A stretch of DNA of 64,000 nucleotides from the NCBI GenBank assembly GCA_037176845.1, contig JAYKXP010000013.1:1-64000 (forward strand), given 5' to 3'. Origin of the DNA: Paramarasmius palmivorus. Lineage: Eukaryota; Basidiomycota; Agaricomycetes; Agaricales; Marasmiaceae. The notes beneath the pieces were generated by a model. That model was not told the origin of the DNA. It was given only the letters and a program-made list of their open reading frames with translations, and did no database searches. This document shows, in pieces, positions 1 through 10,428 of this stretch; position 1 is the stretch's first letter; every line of letters starts with the position of its first letter. The position numbers and the translations under genes were made by a program.

Positions 1-400
1 ATCATTTGGAATTAGTTTGTGACGCTGAAAGACATAATCTTGCGGAATTTGGAGCAATCTGAAAAGGTAAGAAACATTGGTCCACTGGAGAGTCCGTTTG
101 CGTTGTTGTACCACCACCCAGGTGATAGTTTCTGGTAGCGGGTAACTTCTTGGTGCGCCGCTGTCCGTTCAATACACATTGTACTACAAGCTACTATGTC
201 CTGATTATCTTTTACATATCCAGTTTCAATCCCACACGTCCATAATACCTCAAAGAACCAAAGTTTTCGACGCGCCTAACCCATGGATGCTGAAGCGCTG
301 GTATGGACTTAGGCGCTAAAATCGTTGGGACAACCGTCGGCCCGGGCGTCGAAACTAAAAAATTTCTTCTGCGTTGCTCTCCGAGACTTCAGAGCTTCAG

Positions 401-1227
401 ATGCCCCGCGTGAAGCTTTATAGAACCAAGGAAGCTAAGAGAAAAGCAAATTGTGCTAAGTCTGCACGATATTATCAAAAGTGAGTATGATTGTTTCTAG
501 AATTAACTCGGTCGTTCGAGGCTCAGGTCAACAATATTCAGGAATCGCGAAGATATTAAAGTCAAAAATCGGGAGCACATTAAGGATGTGCGCACCTCCA
601 TGAAAAAAGAGGCCGAGGCAGAAGCGTAAAATTGGTTCTTAAATCACTGAAATGCATGGTGTTTACCCTCTGTCAGAATTGCAGAGAGAAGAGCAGCGCG
701 TCATGCAAAATGGGAACGCCTTAATGTGACGGAGAAGCAATTCTGCATGGATTACAAACACCCTCGGTAATTATCGCAATTGAATCGTGTTTTGCTCCAT
801 GCTCAAGCTCTACCCGACTAGCGATTTACGCTGGCGTATCGGAGACATCCAAAATGCCTTTGATCACGACATCGGTGCCTCAGCGTATCGCTGGATGGAT
901 AGGATTTACCACGACTACCAGCACAAGGTTTCTTCGTCAAGCAAGTGCCCCGTCGATGAAGCCTCAAACATTCTTCTGGCATACATCAATTCCATGGAAA
1001 AGCTCTCGACCGAAGTTCTCAATGTTTACGGTACCGGAGACGACTGGCGCCGCACACGACAGTTCATAAAACGTGTTCGACTGCTGCTGGAATGCTGCTA
1101 CGACATGGAAATGAAGATCATTGATCCGGACGAGGACCTGGAGAAATGCTATACTGAAGGGGCTTTGTCATTCCAGAAGCCGATCAATCAAGCATGGATT
1201 GAAGGCAAAGTACCGTTGCCAGAGTAG
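401..1227 (+). CDS. Hypothetical basic N-terminus protein next to KDZ transposase (4 exons)
   Basis: I do not recognise a function. Splicing 401-480, 542-625, 677-766 and 822-1227 at GT-AG borders gives one open frame of 660 nt (219 residues). The first ~70 residues are rich in Lys, Arg and Glu, with the pattern ARYYQKNRE. A protein at 8713-9471 has the related pattern ARYRKKNRA, so the two are probably one family. The C-terminal two thirds is a mixed alpha-helical-looking domain with many Trp, Tyr and Leu. The gene lies about 1 kb upstream of a KDZ transposase on the same strand. From memory, similar small proteins are repeated in Agaricomycete genomes near transposons; this is not verified. 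The start is the first ATG giving the basic exon. Exon borders are inferred. Confidence 0.55.
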
Positions 1228-2249
1228 TACTAGCTTTGTCGTTGTCGTAGTTCTCACCGCACAATATCAATAGAGTGCAGAGTTGAAAGACACATGAAAA
1301 AAGTGAATTTGTTGTAATTCAAGGTACAGCGGGGCGATGAGGTGGTGTAAAGAGATAAACAACGACGATCGGAGTGTATGTGAAATAATAGGTAGTGGAG
1401 AGGGATGTGAACGACGGACGGCTGAAGCAGATGTGCATGGTGACGTTAAATGGATTGCGTGATTGGAGGCGAGCCTGAGTAACATCTGCTATAATCCGTC
1501 AGTGTAAGCTCGGGGAACCCTTAGGATCGTCACTCACTTATTTACGAATGCATGCAACGAGAGTTTTCCGGTGTTGGTATCCAAGTCGGACGGAAAGGAC
1601 AGGTTGAACTGGACAGGGCGATAGTTTTCTGGATGCCTCGAGATAAAGGATTCTGATGCCACGAAATAAAGGAGGAGCCATGGGGTGTACCGAGATGGGG
1701 CAGTGCCAATGCAAAAGAAAACCGGCTCATTGAAACTGGGGAGGTGAATTGAAGTCAGTGAATGCCATCAAGGAGCGAAAGGTACGAGTATGTGGTTTAA
1801 GCTATGGAGTTGCGTGAGGCTGTCATCCACCAGGGTCGGGGTTTCAAGCCGTCGTCACTCAACAGAGGGAGAAAAGGCTTGCCAAAATAATTAAGGGAGA
1901 CTCACCGGTGTCCTTCCGACCTTCTGACCTGCACCAGACCCTTCATCGAGAATCAAAGACCATAAAATAGGTGTTGCTTTGATACGCAAAACAGACGACA
2001 GGCTGAATGTTTTTGTAGGATCAGTGAATACAATCTAACAGGGGTGAAAACTCACCTCCGGGGTTATGAACAGGTAAGAATAAACTGAGTGAAAGATCAG
2101 TGACCGCGAGCTAACAGAGCTGAAGGAAAGGCTCACCTCAAGCATTGTGAACAGGGAAGGTTGATGGTCGGAGTAAATGAGTCAGTGGTGTCACAGCTCT
2201 TGTGACATCGTTACATTTCTTTCTGTCCACCTGACCAAGGCAGTGCCCA
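1228..2249. other. Intergenic stretch, no gene recognised
   Basis: No convincing coding region on either strand. Around 2018-2170 there are two diverged copies of a roughly 75-bp unit: GATCAGTGA, then CTAACAG, then CTCACCTC, then GTGAACAGG-like. It may be the decayed 5' flank of the KDZ element that starts at 2250. Confidence 0.4.
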
Positions 2250-5200
2250 ATGCGCCAATCTAGACGCAGGAATACAGGGCGTGTCTACCGCGATCGCGTT
2301 CAGGACGACTTCGACATTGACATCATCCCTGCTCGCGAGGAAAAGGTTCAAGGCGATGGACGACGAGTTGTAGTGGATTATTCACCTGGCAAGGGGAGGT
2401 CCCAATGGAATAGGGCATCCGAATGGGAGGACGATCAATGGCAGGATTTTGCTCTAGATTCCTCAAATGATCTGTACGATGCTGTATTACACGGGGAGAT
2501 ATTCGAGGAGGTCGCCAGTGGTGCCACAAATGCCCAGGCTTCTAATCAAGGCAAGAAAAGGAAGCGCAAAACGATGCGAGCGGTACGTGACCAGACTTGT
2601 GTTTGTAAAGGCTTAGCTGACCAGAAGTCTGCAGAAACGGCCCAATGTGTACTGGAAGACGCACTGCCGTGATAATTTCCTTGCGGAACTGCTGCGAGCG
2701 AAGGGCAGAGGGGATTTTCAAGCGCAAAATGAGTGTCCAGATTGTCGCGGACAGGATACAACGCTTGTCGAGGAAAAAGATCGCCAAGCTCGTTACCGCT
2801 GCATAGACTGCTTTGGAGCAGAGATCGTTTGCAAAACTTGCTGTAAACGGCGACACCGCCGGGTTCCATTTCATAGAATCGAGGTGAGTCTTAACTGTTC
2901 TTACTAGTGATCGCCAATTGACAGGTTTCCATAGGAGTGGAATGGAAGATACTTTGCTCCGACATCGCTGAGGAAAGTCGGCGTTTCCATACAACTCAAT
3001 CATGCTGGAGGGACGTGTGTAAAGCCATTGCAATGTCACTCCAAACTTCGAATTCTGCATACCAACGGCATCCACAAAGTAGAGCTGTATTTCTGTGGGT
3101 GTCACAAAAAACGTCCTCAGTACCAGCAACTCCTGCGTCGCGGCTTATACCCTGCAACGGTGACGGAAGGCAGGATCACTACGTGTGCGACGTTCTCGTA
3201 CCTGGAATCGCTTCAGAAGACTTCGTTTACTACCAAGGGGTCTACCCATGACTTTTACCGCGCGCTGGAGAAGTTGAGTGATGGCTCAGGGTTGAAGGTA
3301 CCGAAGTCGAGGTATAGGCCGTTGTTGTTGATGGTCAGACAGTGGAGGCATCTCAAGATGCTGATTTGGAGCGGTGCTGCGCATGACCTGGATGGTGTTG
3401 AGGGTATAGAAGGGGATCCAGTGAATCAGCGGCAGAAGGAAGGTCGACTTATTGTCCGGTGTCCGTCGTGTCCATGGCCTGGCATCAATTTACCTTTTGG
3501 ATGGGAAGAGGCGGCTCAAGCGTAAGCTCTTCCTGAAAATCAGTCTACTGGTCCTGACCATTTCTTAGATTCCTCTATCAAGTGTGTCTTTGTATTGATG
3601 CAAACTTCCGGCTGAAGGAGCAACTGGTATCGTCTCACTCCAGAGACCCTTCGCTCAACAATGGTCTCGGAATCTTCGTGAAACGACGCGAGTACGAGAA
3701 GTATGTTCTACAGGATCCTGAAGGGGACGAGGTGCGTGCACTAGTATTGGTTGTATTCGTTATAAGTTGCTGATTGGCACCAAAAGATCACAACATGTGT
3801 ACCATTGGCTGCACTGGCTAAGCAGAATACAAAATTCTCGAAGGGACTGCGATATACAGGAGTGGGAGGTGTCTGTTGCGGGAGGTCAGACATGTTCGTG
3901 AAGCTGGGTAATCTGCACAAGGGGGAAAGGCGAGTATCTAGTAGCGTCCACTGCCACTCACGATCTGACTGTCAGGCAGGTATCGTAACATGGACTATAT
4001 TCTGGGTGTCGCCATGCGAGACTTCATGAGGCTCCTCTGTGCATTGCTGGTCTATGACATAGCTTGCCAGTGGTTCACTCATCTGTACGAACGAGTTACA
4101 AAGTGGCCTATAGAGATTGGCTTTCCCTCACCAAGATCCATGAAGGTCACACCAGCCATCGGCAAACTTCACGAGCCTGGACACAAACAAGGCGGGGATC
4201 ATCAACAGTACAATCTGAACCTCATCGAAGGAAGTGGTCACTCGGACGGTGAAAGTATGGAACGTCTGTGGGGTGAACACAATAACCTCGGTAACGCGAC
4301 AAAAACAATGGGACCAGGGTCTAGGGAGGACTACATTGACTCGCACGTAGGCGGATGGAATCACGACAAGTACATTTCGATGGGTACGTTTTCCTGTTGA
4401 TGATACCAAGATATATGACTGATGATCGTTAAAATGAAGGTAAAAGCTTGGCACGGAGACGTAAAGAGGCTATTCGAGACCGGAACCTCCAAATAGTGGC
4501 TCATGAGGAGCTGACCGCAAATTTACCGCCAGATTTGGTAGAGAAATGGGACGCAATGTGCGTGGAGTGGGAAGCAGCTCCGCACCCCAAGAAAAACATA
4601 CCAAATCCGTACCACGTCGAGGAAGAGTGTGAGTCGTGCATTACCTGTGGTATTTATGTTGGCTGATGGGTAGATTGGTTTATTAGTCATTAGTGAACAG
4701 AAGGCGCTGGAGGAGCTATCGTTGGAGGAAGAGACGCGTCTCAAAGCAGGGGGCACGCGGTACCATGCCATTTCTGCTGCGGGTTTCATAGTAATGGGCC
4801 TGGAGATTCGGGATACGCAGTGCGTTATTTGTTTTTTTATTACCGGCTGCTGCTCATAGGGATGTGTAGATCCAAACTAGTACAACGAGTTGCAGACCAA
4901 AAGCGTGAAGGTACTGTCAGACAGTCACGCAAGCTCACCGACGAACGGAATGCCCTTCGACGCCGTTTAAACGCCTTTGAGGACATCCAGCCTATTTATA
5001 TGCCGGGTTTACCTCAGTATCTCTCTGAGGTCAAGGACGCGGACTATGACCTCGAAAATCAGCCGGAGAACGCGAAGCTCTGGCTTCCCTCGGATCTCCC
5101 AGGTGACCGCATCGATGTGGTGTGCGCTCCAGGCTTGCGCAAGGTCGAGGCAAAGCTTCAACATGCGAGATGTTACGACTCCTTACACGGGGTTCGACAC

Positions 5201-6187
5201 ACGCTTCGAATCAAGACGCGAATGATGTTGTTCAAGAATTCCAATGTCCGTGGCCAGCGCCAGTCTGGAAAGTCGCGAGAAGTTATCAATCGAGTGGTTC
5301 GGAGAGCGAGGTGGTACGCCTCACGATATCGTGAAGCCCGGCAGGCACATCTGGTTTTGGCTGGACCTGGGGGTTGGCTGAACTCGTTGAGGCCATTGAA
5401 GAATGAGGACATTCGAAGCTACCGGGATCCGGCGATGTTGAAGGCTAGGAGTGGCAGGAAAGGTACAACAGAGGAGGATGAGGATGAGGAGGAGAAAGAG
5501 CGGCTTCGACGTTTCCAGGAGGTTTGCGCAAGGGAAGATGACGAACGAGAAGATGAGGATGAGGAGCAGGATAATGATACCCTGGATCTCATCCATCCGG
5601 ACCGCCAGGAACTCACACATCGCAGCAAGTTCGGTACCGGGGAGACTCGTAAGGAGTTGTCATGGATCTGGCTGTCGGGTGGTAAGATTGATCTCGAGGA
5701 TGGAGCCGACGAAAATGATAATGAGGTACTGAGATCAGAATGGTGTAGGAGTCGGGCAAGGGCAAGGCGTGCAAAAGAAGAGGTGCTGTTAGTCCAAGAG
5801 GAGATGCGGCGGACGTTGGAGTATCTTGAATGGAGAGCTACGGAATGGGAGTTATGTGCAGGTTTGGACTTTGGGCGAACAAGTGCGGAGGAAGAAGGAG
5901 CGACTGCATATGCTCTGATGCAGGCGGACCTGCAGAGGGCGCTCAAGCAAGCTTTTGAGGCGGAGTGGAAGAAGCCTCTCGATGCGGTTGATAAGGCAGA
6001 AGTTACGGAGATGGAATCCACAGCAGAGGAAGCCAATGGCGAGATATCAGATGAGGAAAGTGAAGGAGAAGGGGAAGAGGAAGGAGATGACGAAGCACCA
6101 TTTGAGGATGCTATGGATTTGGAACTGGGCTCGGACGGTGATGAAAGTGGAGTGGAGCAGTGGGATCCTGAGGTGGATGGGTTTTAG
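2250..6187 (+). CDS. KDZ-superfamily transposase A with CxC2-like cysteine cluster
   Basis: Predicted cut-and-paste DNA transposase. Exon 1 (2250-2582) splices in phase to an exon with a zinc-binding cluster (CPDC, then YRCIDC, CKTCCKRRH; ~2737-2850), the CxC2-type region found with KDZ transposases. The catalytic core follows: CIDANFRLK (~3593), GERYRNMDY after an intron (~3975), VYDIACQW (~4050), SDGESMERLWG (~4238) and MGPGSREDYIDSHVGGWN (~4310), then a long charged C-terminus ending in acidic repeats. All exons I joined keep frame, so the gene looks intact. The intron before YRNMDY appears to use a GC donor (AAAG then GCGAGT). It differs strongly in sequence from the KDZ genes at 10429-14105 and in the giant elements. 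Exon borders were deduced by eye. Confidence 0.85.
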
Positions 6188-6467
6188 ATTACTAGGACAT
6201 TACACATTCTTCGTATATACAGGTTTTATCTACGTTGACGGTTCCTGTCACATGCTGTATCAAGGGAATTTAATGTAGTACTACTGTATCGGAATAATGG
6301 TGAAGTGGATTGTACAGCGTGAAATTGTGCTTATATGAGGTTCACTGTTCAATCCAGCCTTGGGCTTTTTGCCCTGCGGGAACTGGCCAATTTAGTGATC
6401 CTGGTACAAGCCAATTTCCAAATTTGGAACAGGCAATTACCTCCCAGGTTGTATCTAGTTCAACTGG

Positions 6468-8189
6468 CTACAGCCTTGTGTAGAGTGTTTCTGGAGACTC
6501 TATGGCTGCGGATTCATCATCCGATTTCCTGGATTTCGGCTTTGTAGCACATTTTGCGGCGATATGCCCTTTTCCTTGACATCTGAAACATGTGATCTCC
6601 TTGCGATCTCTATCTCCGCCCTGACGATCATTAAATTTCCGGCCTCTTCCTCGGCTATTAAATCCTCGGCCTCTATTATTGGAATGATCTCGGGAATAGT
6701 TGGCTTCCTCCTTCTTGACTTTTCCTCGGCGCATTGCCTGTCCATTTGCTTCAGCTCGAATGGCAGCAATCAGCTTGTCAACAGTTAAATCCTTGTTTGA
6801 TTCACTGTATACGGTCATGACAGCTGTGATTGTTGAATTCAATGATTGGGGAACTGATGCAATTAATGCATTCTTGAACTGGTCATCCGAAATAGTGATG
6901 TTTCGTGATGTGAGTTCGTTTCGGATATTGAGGAGTTCGTCAATATGTTCATTGACTTTGCCAACGTCGTTGCAAGATAGATTGTATAGCTTGCGTTCTA
7001 GGTGTGCTTCTGTCAAAGGATTCTTCGTGTCGTAATCCTTCTTTAATCCTGTCCATAGTTCTTGTGATGTTTCTGCATTTCGATATCTTCGAAGTATGGT
7101 GTCCGGCAATTTTCCAACAATTGCGTTCATAAGATCGGCATCTGCGTCTCCTTCTTCTGCAGTAGTCAGGTACTTCCCATACCCTATCGACTTTGCTGCA
7201 AGTTCTACACGCATTGCCCACATGCCCCAGTTTGAGCCATCGTCCTTTAACTTGGTACAGTCGTTAAATGCTTTGACTGCTTTAGACGCCATATTGTCTT
7301 CTTCTTCGTCCGAATCAAATGATTCTTCCTTTGGTACTCTCTTGGGAGATGGTGTTCTCGGTTTGGGTTTGGGACCTATGCTGGGCGATTCTGGTGTATC
7401 GTCCTTCTCTTCGTCGGCAGGTGTTCCTTTGTCTTTGTCAGATACAGGTTTATCAGTATCAGCTGCTGATTCCTGTTCTGAGTCTTCTTTATCCTGCTCT
7501 TGTTCCTGTTCTAGGTCCTGTTCTTCTTTATCGGATTCTTCAGCAAATCCTAATCCTTTTTCGAACTCTTCAGCAAGTTCGGTTTTCTGATCAAACTCTT
7601 CAGCAAGTTCGATCTGCTCTTCAACAGTTTCCTCCTGTGAAGCTGATGTTCCCGCTGGTGGGAATACTAATGGTTGTGGTTCTGGTACTGTCGTTCGTAG
7701 AACGTTTCCTCGAACTACTTCTTCGTTGTGATCGTCACAATCTCTGAAATCTCCAACTAATAGCGCTTCCTTGGGAGTGCTAATTCGATTTCTTCTGTTT
7801 GGACACGGTTGTTCGTTGCAAAGATACCACTTTCGTCTGCCGAGATCTAATTGACAATCTCGTAGTCTAACAATATCAAATTGGTGTGGCCAATTGATAC
7901 AGATTAGATCTGTTCGGAGTGTGGGTTGTACAGAAGATGCTGGTGGCGTGTGCAATCCTCCAACTGGACTCTGTCTCCTAGAAGGTATACGCGATGGGTT
8001 CCTTGATGGATGTGATGATATGCTCTGTTGCTGTCCCGATGGACTGCCTGTTCTACTGCCTACTGGTGTAGGTTGTCTGCTAGGATTCCTGCTAGGGTTC
8101 CTAGATCCTCGTAATATTTGTTCTGGATCGAACGTTCCTGATACTGGGGTACCGCTTCTGGATTGATAACAGCTACCTCTATCGGACAT
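6468..8189 (-). CDS. Copia gag polyprotein (UBN2-type, CCHC zinc knuckle)
   Basis: A single 573-codon frame. Residues ~1-300 are low complexity: Ser/Arg/Pro repeats, then Glu/Asp-rich. Residues ~300-480 have the layout of copia gag (UBN2/retrotran_gag): a DGSNWGMWAMRVELA segment, then LWTGLKKDYD and the helical stretch through the LNSTI and TVDKLIAAIR region. A basic RGRG linker leads to one CCHC knuckle, CFRCQGKGHIAAKC, near the C-terminus. The protein would build the retrotransposon particle and bind RNA. Translation ends at a TAG just after the knuckle; the sequence beyond it stays open for about 50 codons but has no protease motif. The start is the first ATG after the leader. Confidence 0.85.
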   Translation of the reverse strand: MSDRGSCYQSRSGTPVSGTFDPEQILRGSRNPSRNPSRQPTPVGSRTGSPSGQQQSISSHPSRNPSRIPSRRQSPVGGLHTPPASSVQPTLRTDLICINWPHQFDIVRLRDCQLDLGRRKWYLCNEQPCPNRRNRISTPKEALLVGDFRDCDDHNEEVVRGNVLRTTVPEPQPLVFPPAGTSASQEETVEEQIELAEEFDQKTELAEEFEKGLGFAEESDKEEQDLEQEQEQDKEDSEQESAADTDKPVSDKDKGTPADEEKDDTPESPSIGPKPKPRTPSPKRVPKEESFDSDEEEDNMASKAVKAFNDCTKLKDDGSNWGMWAMRVELAAKSIGYGKYLTTAEEGDADADLMNAIVGKLPDTILRRYRNAETSQELWTGLKKDYDTKNPLTEAHLERKLYNLSCNDVGKVNEHIDELLNIRNELTSRNITISDDQFKNALIASVPQSLNSTITAVMTVYSESNKDLTVDKLIAAIRAEANGQAMRRGKVKKEEANYSRDHSNNRGRGFNSRGRGRKFNDRQGGDRDRKEITCFRCQGKGHIAAKCATKPKSRKSDDESAAIESPETLYTRL

Positions 8190-8373
8190 ACACTAGTCCA
8201 ATAGTCCTTTGCTTTGGGTAGGGGATATTCCGGCGTCCCTGCTCGCCACTCGATATTCGATCTTGGTTCTTTGTTCCTTGGGGATATTACGGCGTCCCAA
8301 ACTCGCCACTATACCAATATGAAATCGGTATTACTCTGGTTCGGCTAAGGTTTATAGACCGGGGCCCATAACC

Positions 8374-8687
8374 TGTCAGAGTTTTAGATTGAACTCTGTT
8401 AGCAGCGATAGCGCAGGTAAGCGCGAATAAACGATAGCTGATGACCAGAGGGGTTGAGAGAACACAAGATGAACTGATAATGATTGTAGGGTTTTCTGTC
8501 TAGCTTTTATACATGAGTAGGGATGAAAGATAAACCTGAAAGTACAAGTATAGACGCGATAGAAATAACTGTGGCTTTGTGTGGCTTTCTGTAAGTAAGT
8601 GGGTTAGACAAAACGATACGAGCGGGTCAAGAGATATTCTAAGATGTGGCATGCATATGTAAATATAAATGTTCTATATTTCCAACA
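8374..8687 (-). repeat. 5' LTR of truncated copia element (314 bp)
   Basis: TG...CA ended (TGTTGG ... CTGACA on the minus strand), followed immediately by the half-tRNA-type PBS. A TATA-like ATGTATAAAAG lies inside at about 8509. No partner LTR was found in the window. Confidence 0.7.
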
Positions 8688-8712
8688 AGACCCTCTTCTT
8701 CCTGAAACTTCT

Positions 8713-9471
8713 ATGTCCTGGGATAATGATGACGATGGCGATGAAAGTGACACCCCAGTTCCCCCAGTGAAACCGGGACGTGATGGTTCAGCATCGGAAT
8801 GGAGTAAGCATGTTTTGAGCATATGTTCGAGCTAAATAGCTGAATTCTTATAGGAAGTTATCGATGGCGTCAAATGTTGTATGAAGAATGGATTGAGGGA
8901 GCGGCTCAACGTGAGGCTCAGCTACGCATAAAAGCACAACGCGAGCAGAGAAAGCGTGAACTCGAGCATCAACGACAAGAACTGAGAAAGCAGCAATTCG
9001 CGCAGCGTTGCAAGATCGAGGCAAGAGAACGTGCCCGTGAAGAGGAACACCGTCAGGCGGAAAGAGAACGATCCAGCAAACGAAGGGCTCAGCTGCAGAA
9101 GGATTTGAAAAAGGAATGGTACAACAAACACTCAGTTCAAGTGAAGGACGGAGTGCTCCAACGACGACAGCTGTAAGTGAGAAATTTCATGACTAGCATT
9201 TGGTTTGACTTAGGGTTTGCAGGAGGCTCAAAAAAATCCAGGCTCTTCCACCTTCGGACCAGCAGTCCGCGCTCAAGTCCATCCGACAGCAACAGGCAGT
9301 TTACGCAGCCAGATACCGCAAAAAGAACCGCGCCACCATCAATGCCAGGGAGCGTGAGCGCCGGCGCCGCCTACGCGAGTAAGTTAATGACATCTTTGTT
9401 ATGGGAATATTCACCATTGCTTACTTGCTATCTTCAGGGAAAAGTTCAAAAATTCCGATCCCCAAATGTAA
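8713..9471 (+). CDS. Hypothetical Lys/Arg/Glu-rich coiled-coil protein
   Basis: Function unknown. I join four exons. The first ends EWR at the donor AGTAAG (~8805); the next starts SYRWRQMLYEEW (~8854) and runs to ~9174; the third (~9223-9379) encodes a segment with ARYRKKNRATINARERERRRR; the short last exon ends in TAA at 9471. The middle is a long charged coiled coil. The ARYxxKNR pattern is shared with the gene at 401-1227. The first Met at 8713 lies only 26 bp from the LTR of the truncated copia, and the frame stays open into the LTR, so the true 5' end may have been displaced by that insertion. Confidence 0.5.
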
Positions 9472-9549
9472 AGTCAGATCGTTTCATGGAAATATTATTT
9501 TTATTTGCTCTGACTTATAGTACAGGTCTGGATTGAGACCTGCGAAATC

Positions 9550-10370
9550 ATGCCTCCCCACAAGGCAAACACTCGTCTCCCTGTCATAGAGATCTCCGAC
9601 AGCAGCTCATCTTCCGAAGAGGTGAACACTATACTTCAAGCTTCGTCTCCAAGAGCACCCACGCCAGCTCTTCCTGTTGTTATGATATCTAGCAGTTCAG
9701 AGGAGTCAGAAGACGAGGACGTTGTGACGGATGGTTTGAACGTGCCAGATGTCACTAACTCTGCAAAGCCTTTGCGTCAGTCGACATCGGACATCGTTAT
9801 CTCTAGTGACGAGGACTCAGGAGAAGAAGGAGGAGATGAACGTGGAGAAGAGGGTGCAGATAATGAGGGCTCTGGGACAGACGGAAGTTCCAGCAGCTCT
9901 AGTTCACCATCTGGTGAGAAGATCGATGCAGTCCCAAGTCAGAACGCGTCGTCGGGACGTCGGCGAAGCCTGGTATGGATTTGTGTTCTGCTCTGCGCAT
10001 TCTTCTCACTGAACTGGGCAGCGAGCCGGGAAGAAAACAAAACGCGACGGTTATGTTTCATGGGACGACACCGTTAGCAGAGATATCAAGGCGGAAGCAA
10101 AGAGTAAGTGAATCAATAGCTATAAGTTGCTATCTCACTCATTCAATTTGTTACACAGAAAGACGGCGTTCTGAAGGTGGCCAACGCCTCCATAAGGACG
10201 GAACGCCGAAGTACTCTGCAGAGGCTCGCAAACGTCTGAAATTTTTGCAGGTTTCACCCAATGACAGGATTGCAGATTGGAATCCCAACATCCCAACGTT
10301 CATAGATAAAGGCGTGCGTTACTCCGATGATGAATGGGAAGAGGAATCGAGCTGGGGTTTACATTTTTAG
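9550..10370 (+). CDS. Hypothetical acidic/Ser-rich protein with SIM-like motifs
   Basis: Function unknown. The N-terminal ~140 residues contain three copies of a hydrophobic core followed by Ser/acidic residues (VIEISDSSSSSEE, VVMISSSSEESED, DIVISSDEDSGEE). These resemble SUMO-interacting motifs next to acidic Ser stretches. Two inferred introns (~9974-10020 and ~10104-10159) lead to a basic C-terminal part (KKTKRDGYVSWDD, then KRRRSEGG). The protein ends in GLHF and TAG. It converges on the KDZ transposase encoded on the other strand, 58 bp away. The SIM reading is inference only. Confidence 0.5.
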
Positions 10371-10428
10371 ATTAGTGCATACATTCTGCGTATTTACAAC
10401 TAGGGAGAAAAATCGTTTCCTTGTCCAT

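Larger units (their letters stand above)
6468..8687 (-). mobile_element. Truncated Ty1/copia element (5' LTR, PBS, gag; no pol or 3' LTR seen)
   Basis: Reading the minus strand from 8687: an LTR begins TGTTGG and ends TCTGACA at 8374. A primer-binding site GGTTATGGGCCC (8362-8373) follows directly, then a 180-bp leader and a gag frame. The PBS resembles the complement of the initiator tRNA-Met anticodon arm, as in copia half-tRNA priming. The leader contains two copies, about 60 bp apart, of GGGGATATT(C/A)CGGCGTCCC. No protease, integrase or RT follows gag, and I find no second LTR before the KDZ-A stop at 6187. It is therefore a 3'-truncated copy or a gag-only derivative. Confidence 0.75.

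Noticed and set aside
6188..6230. Similarity between the sequence after the KDZ-A stop and that after the gene at 9550-10370 (both TTTTAGATTA, then ACATTCT and CGTAT)
   Set aside because: Only about 40 bp with gaps; too short to claim a shared 3' flank without alignment statistics.
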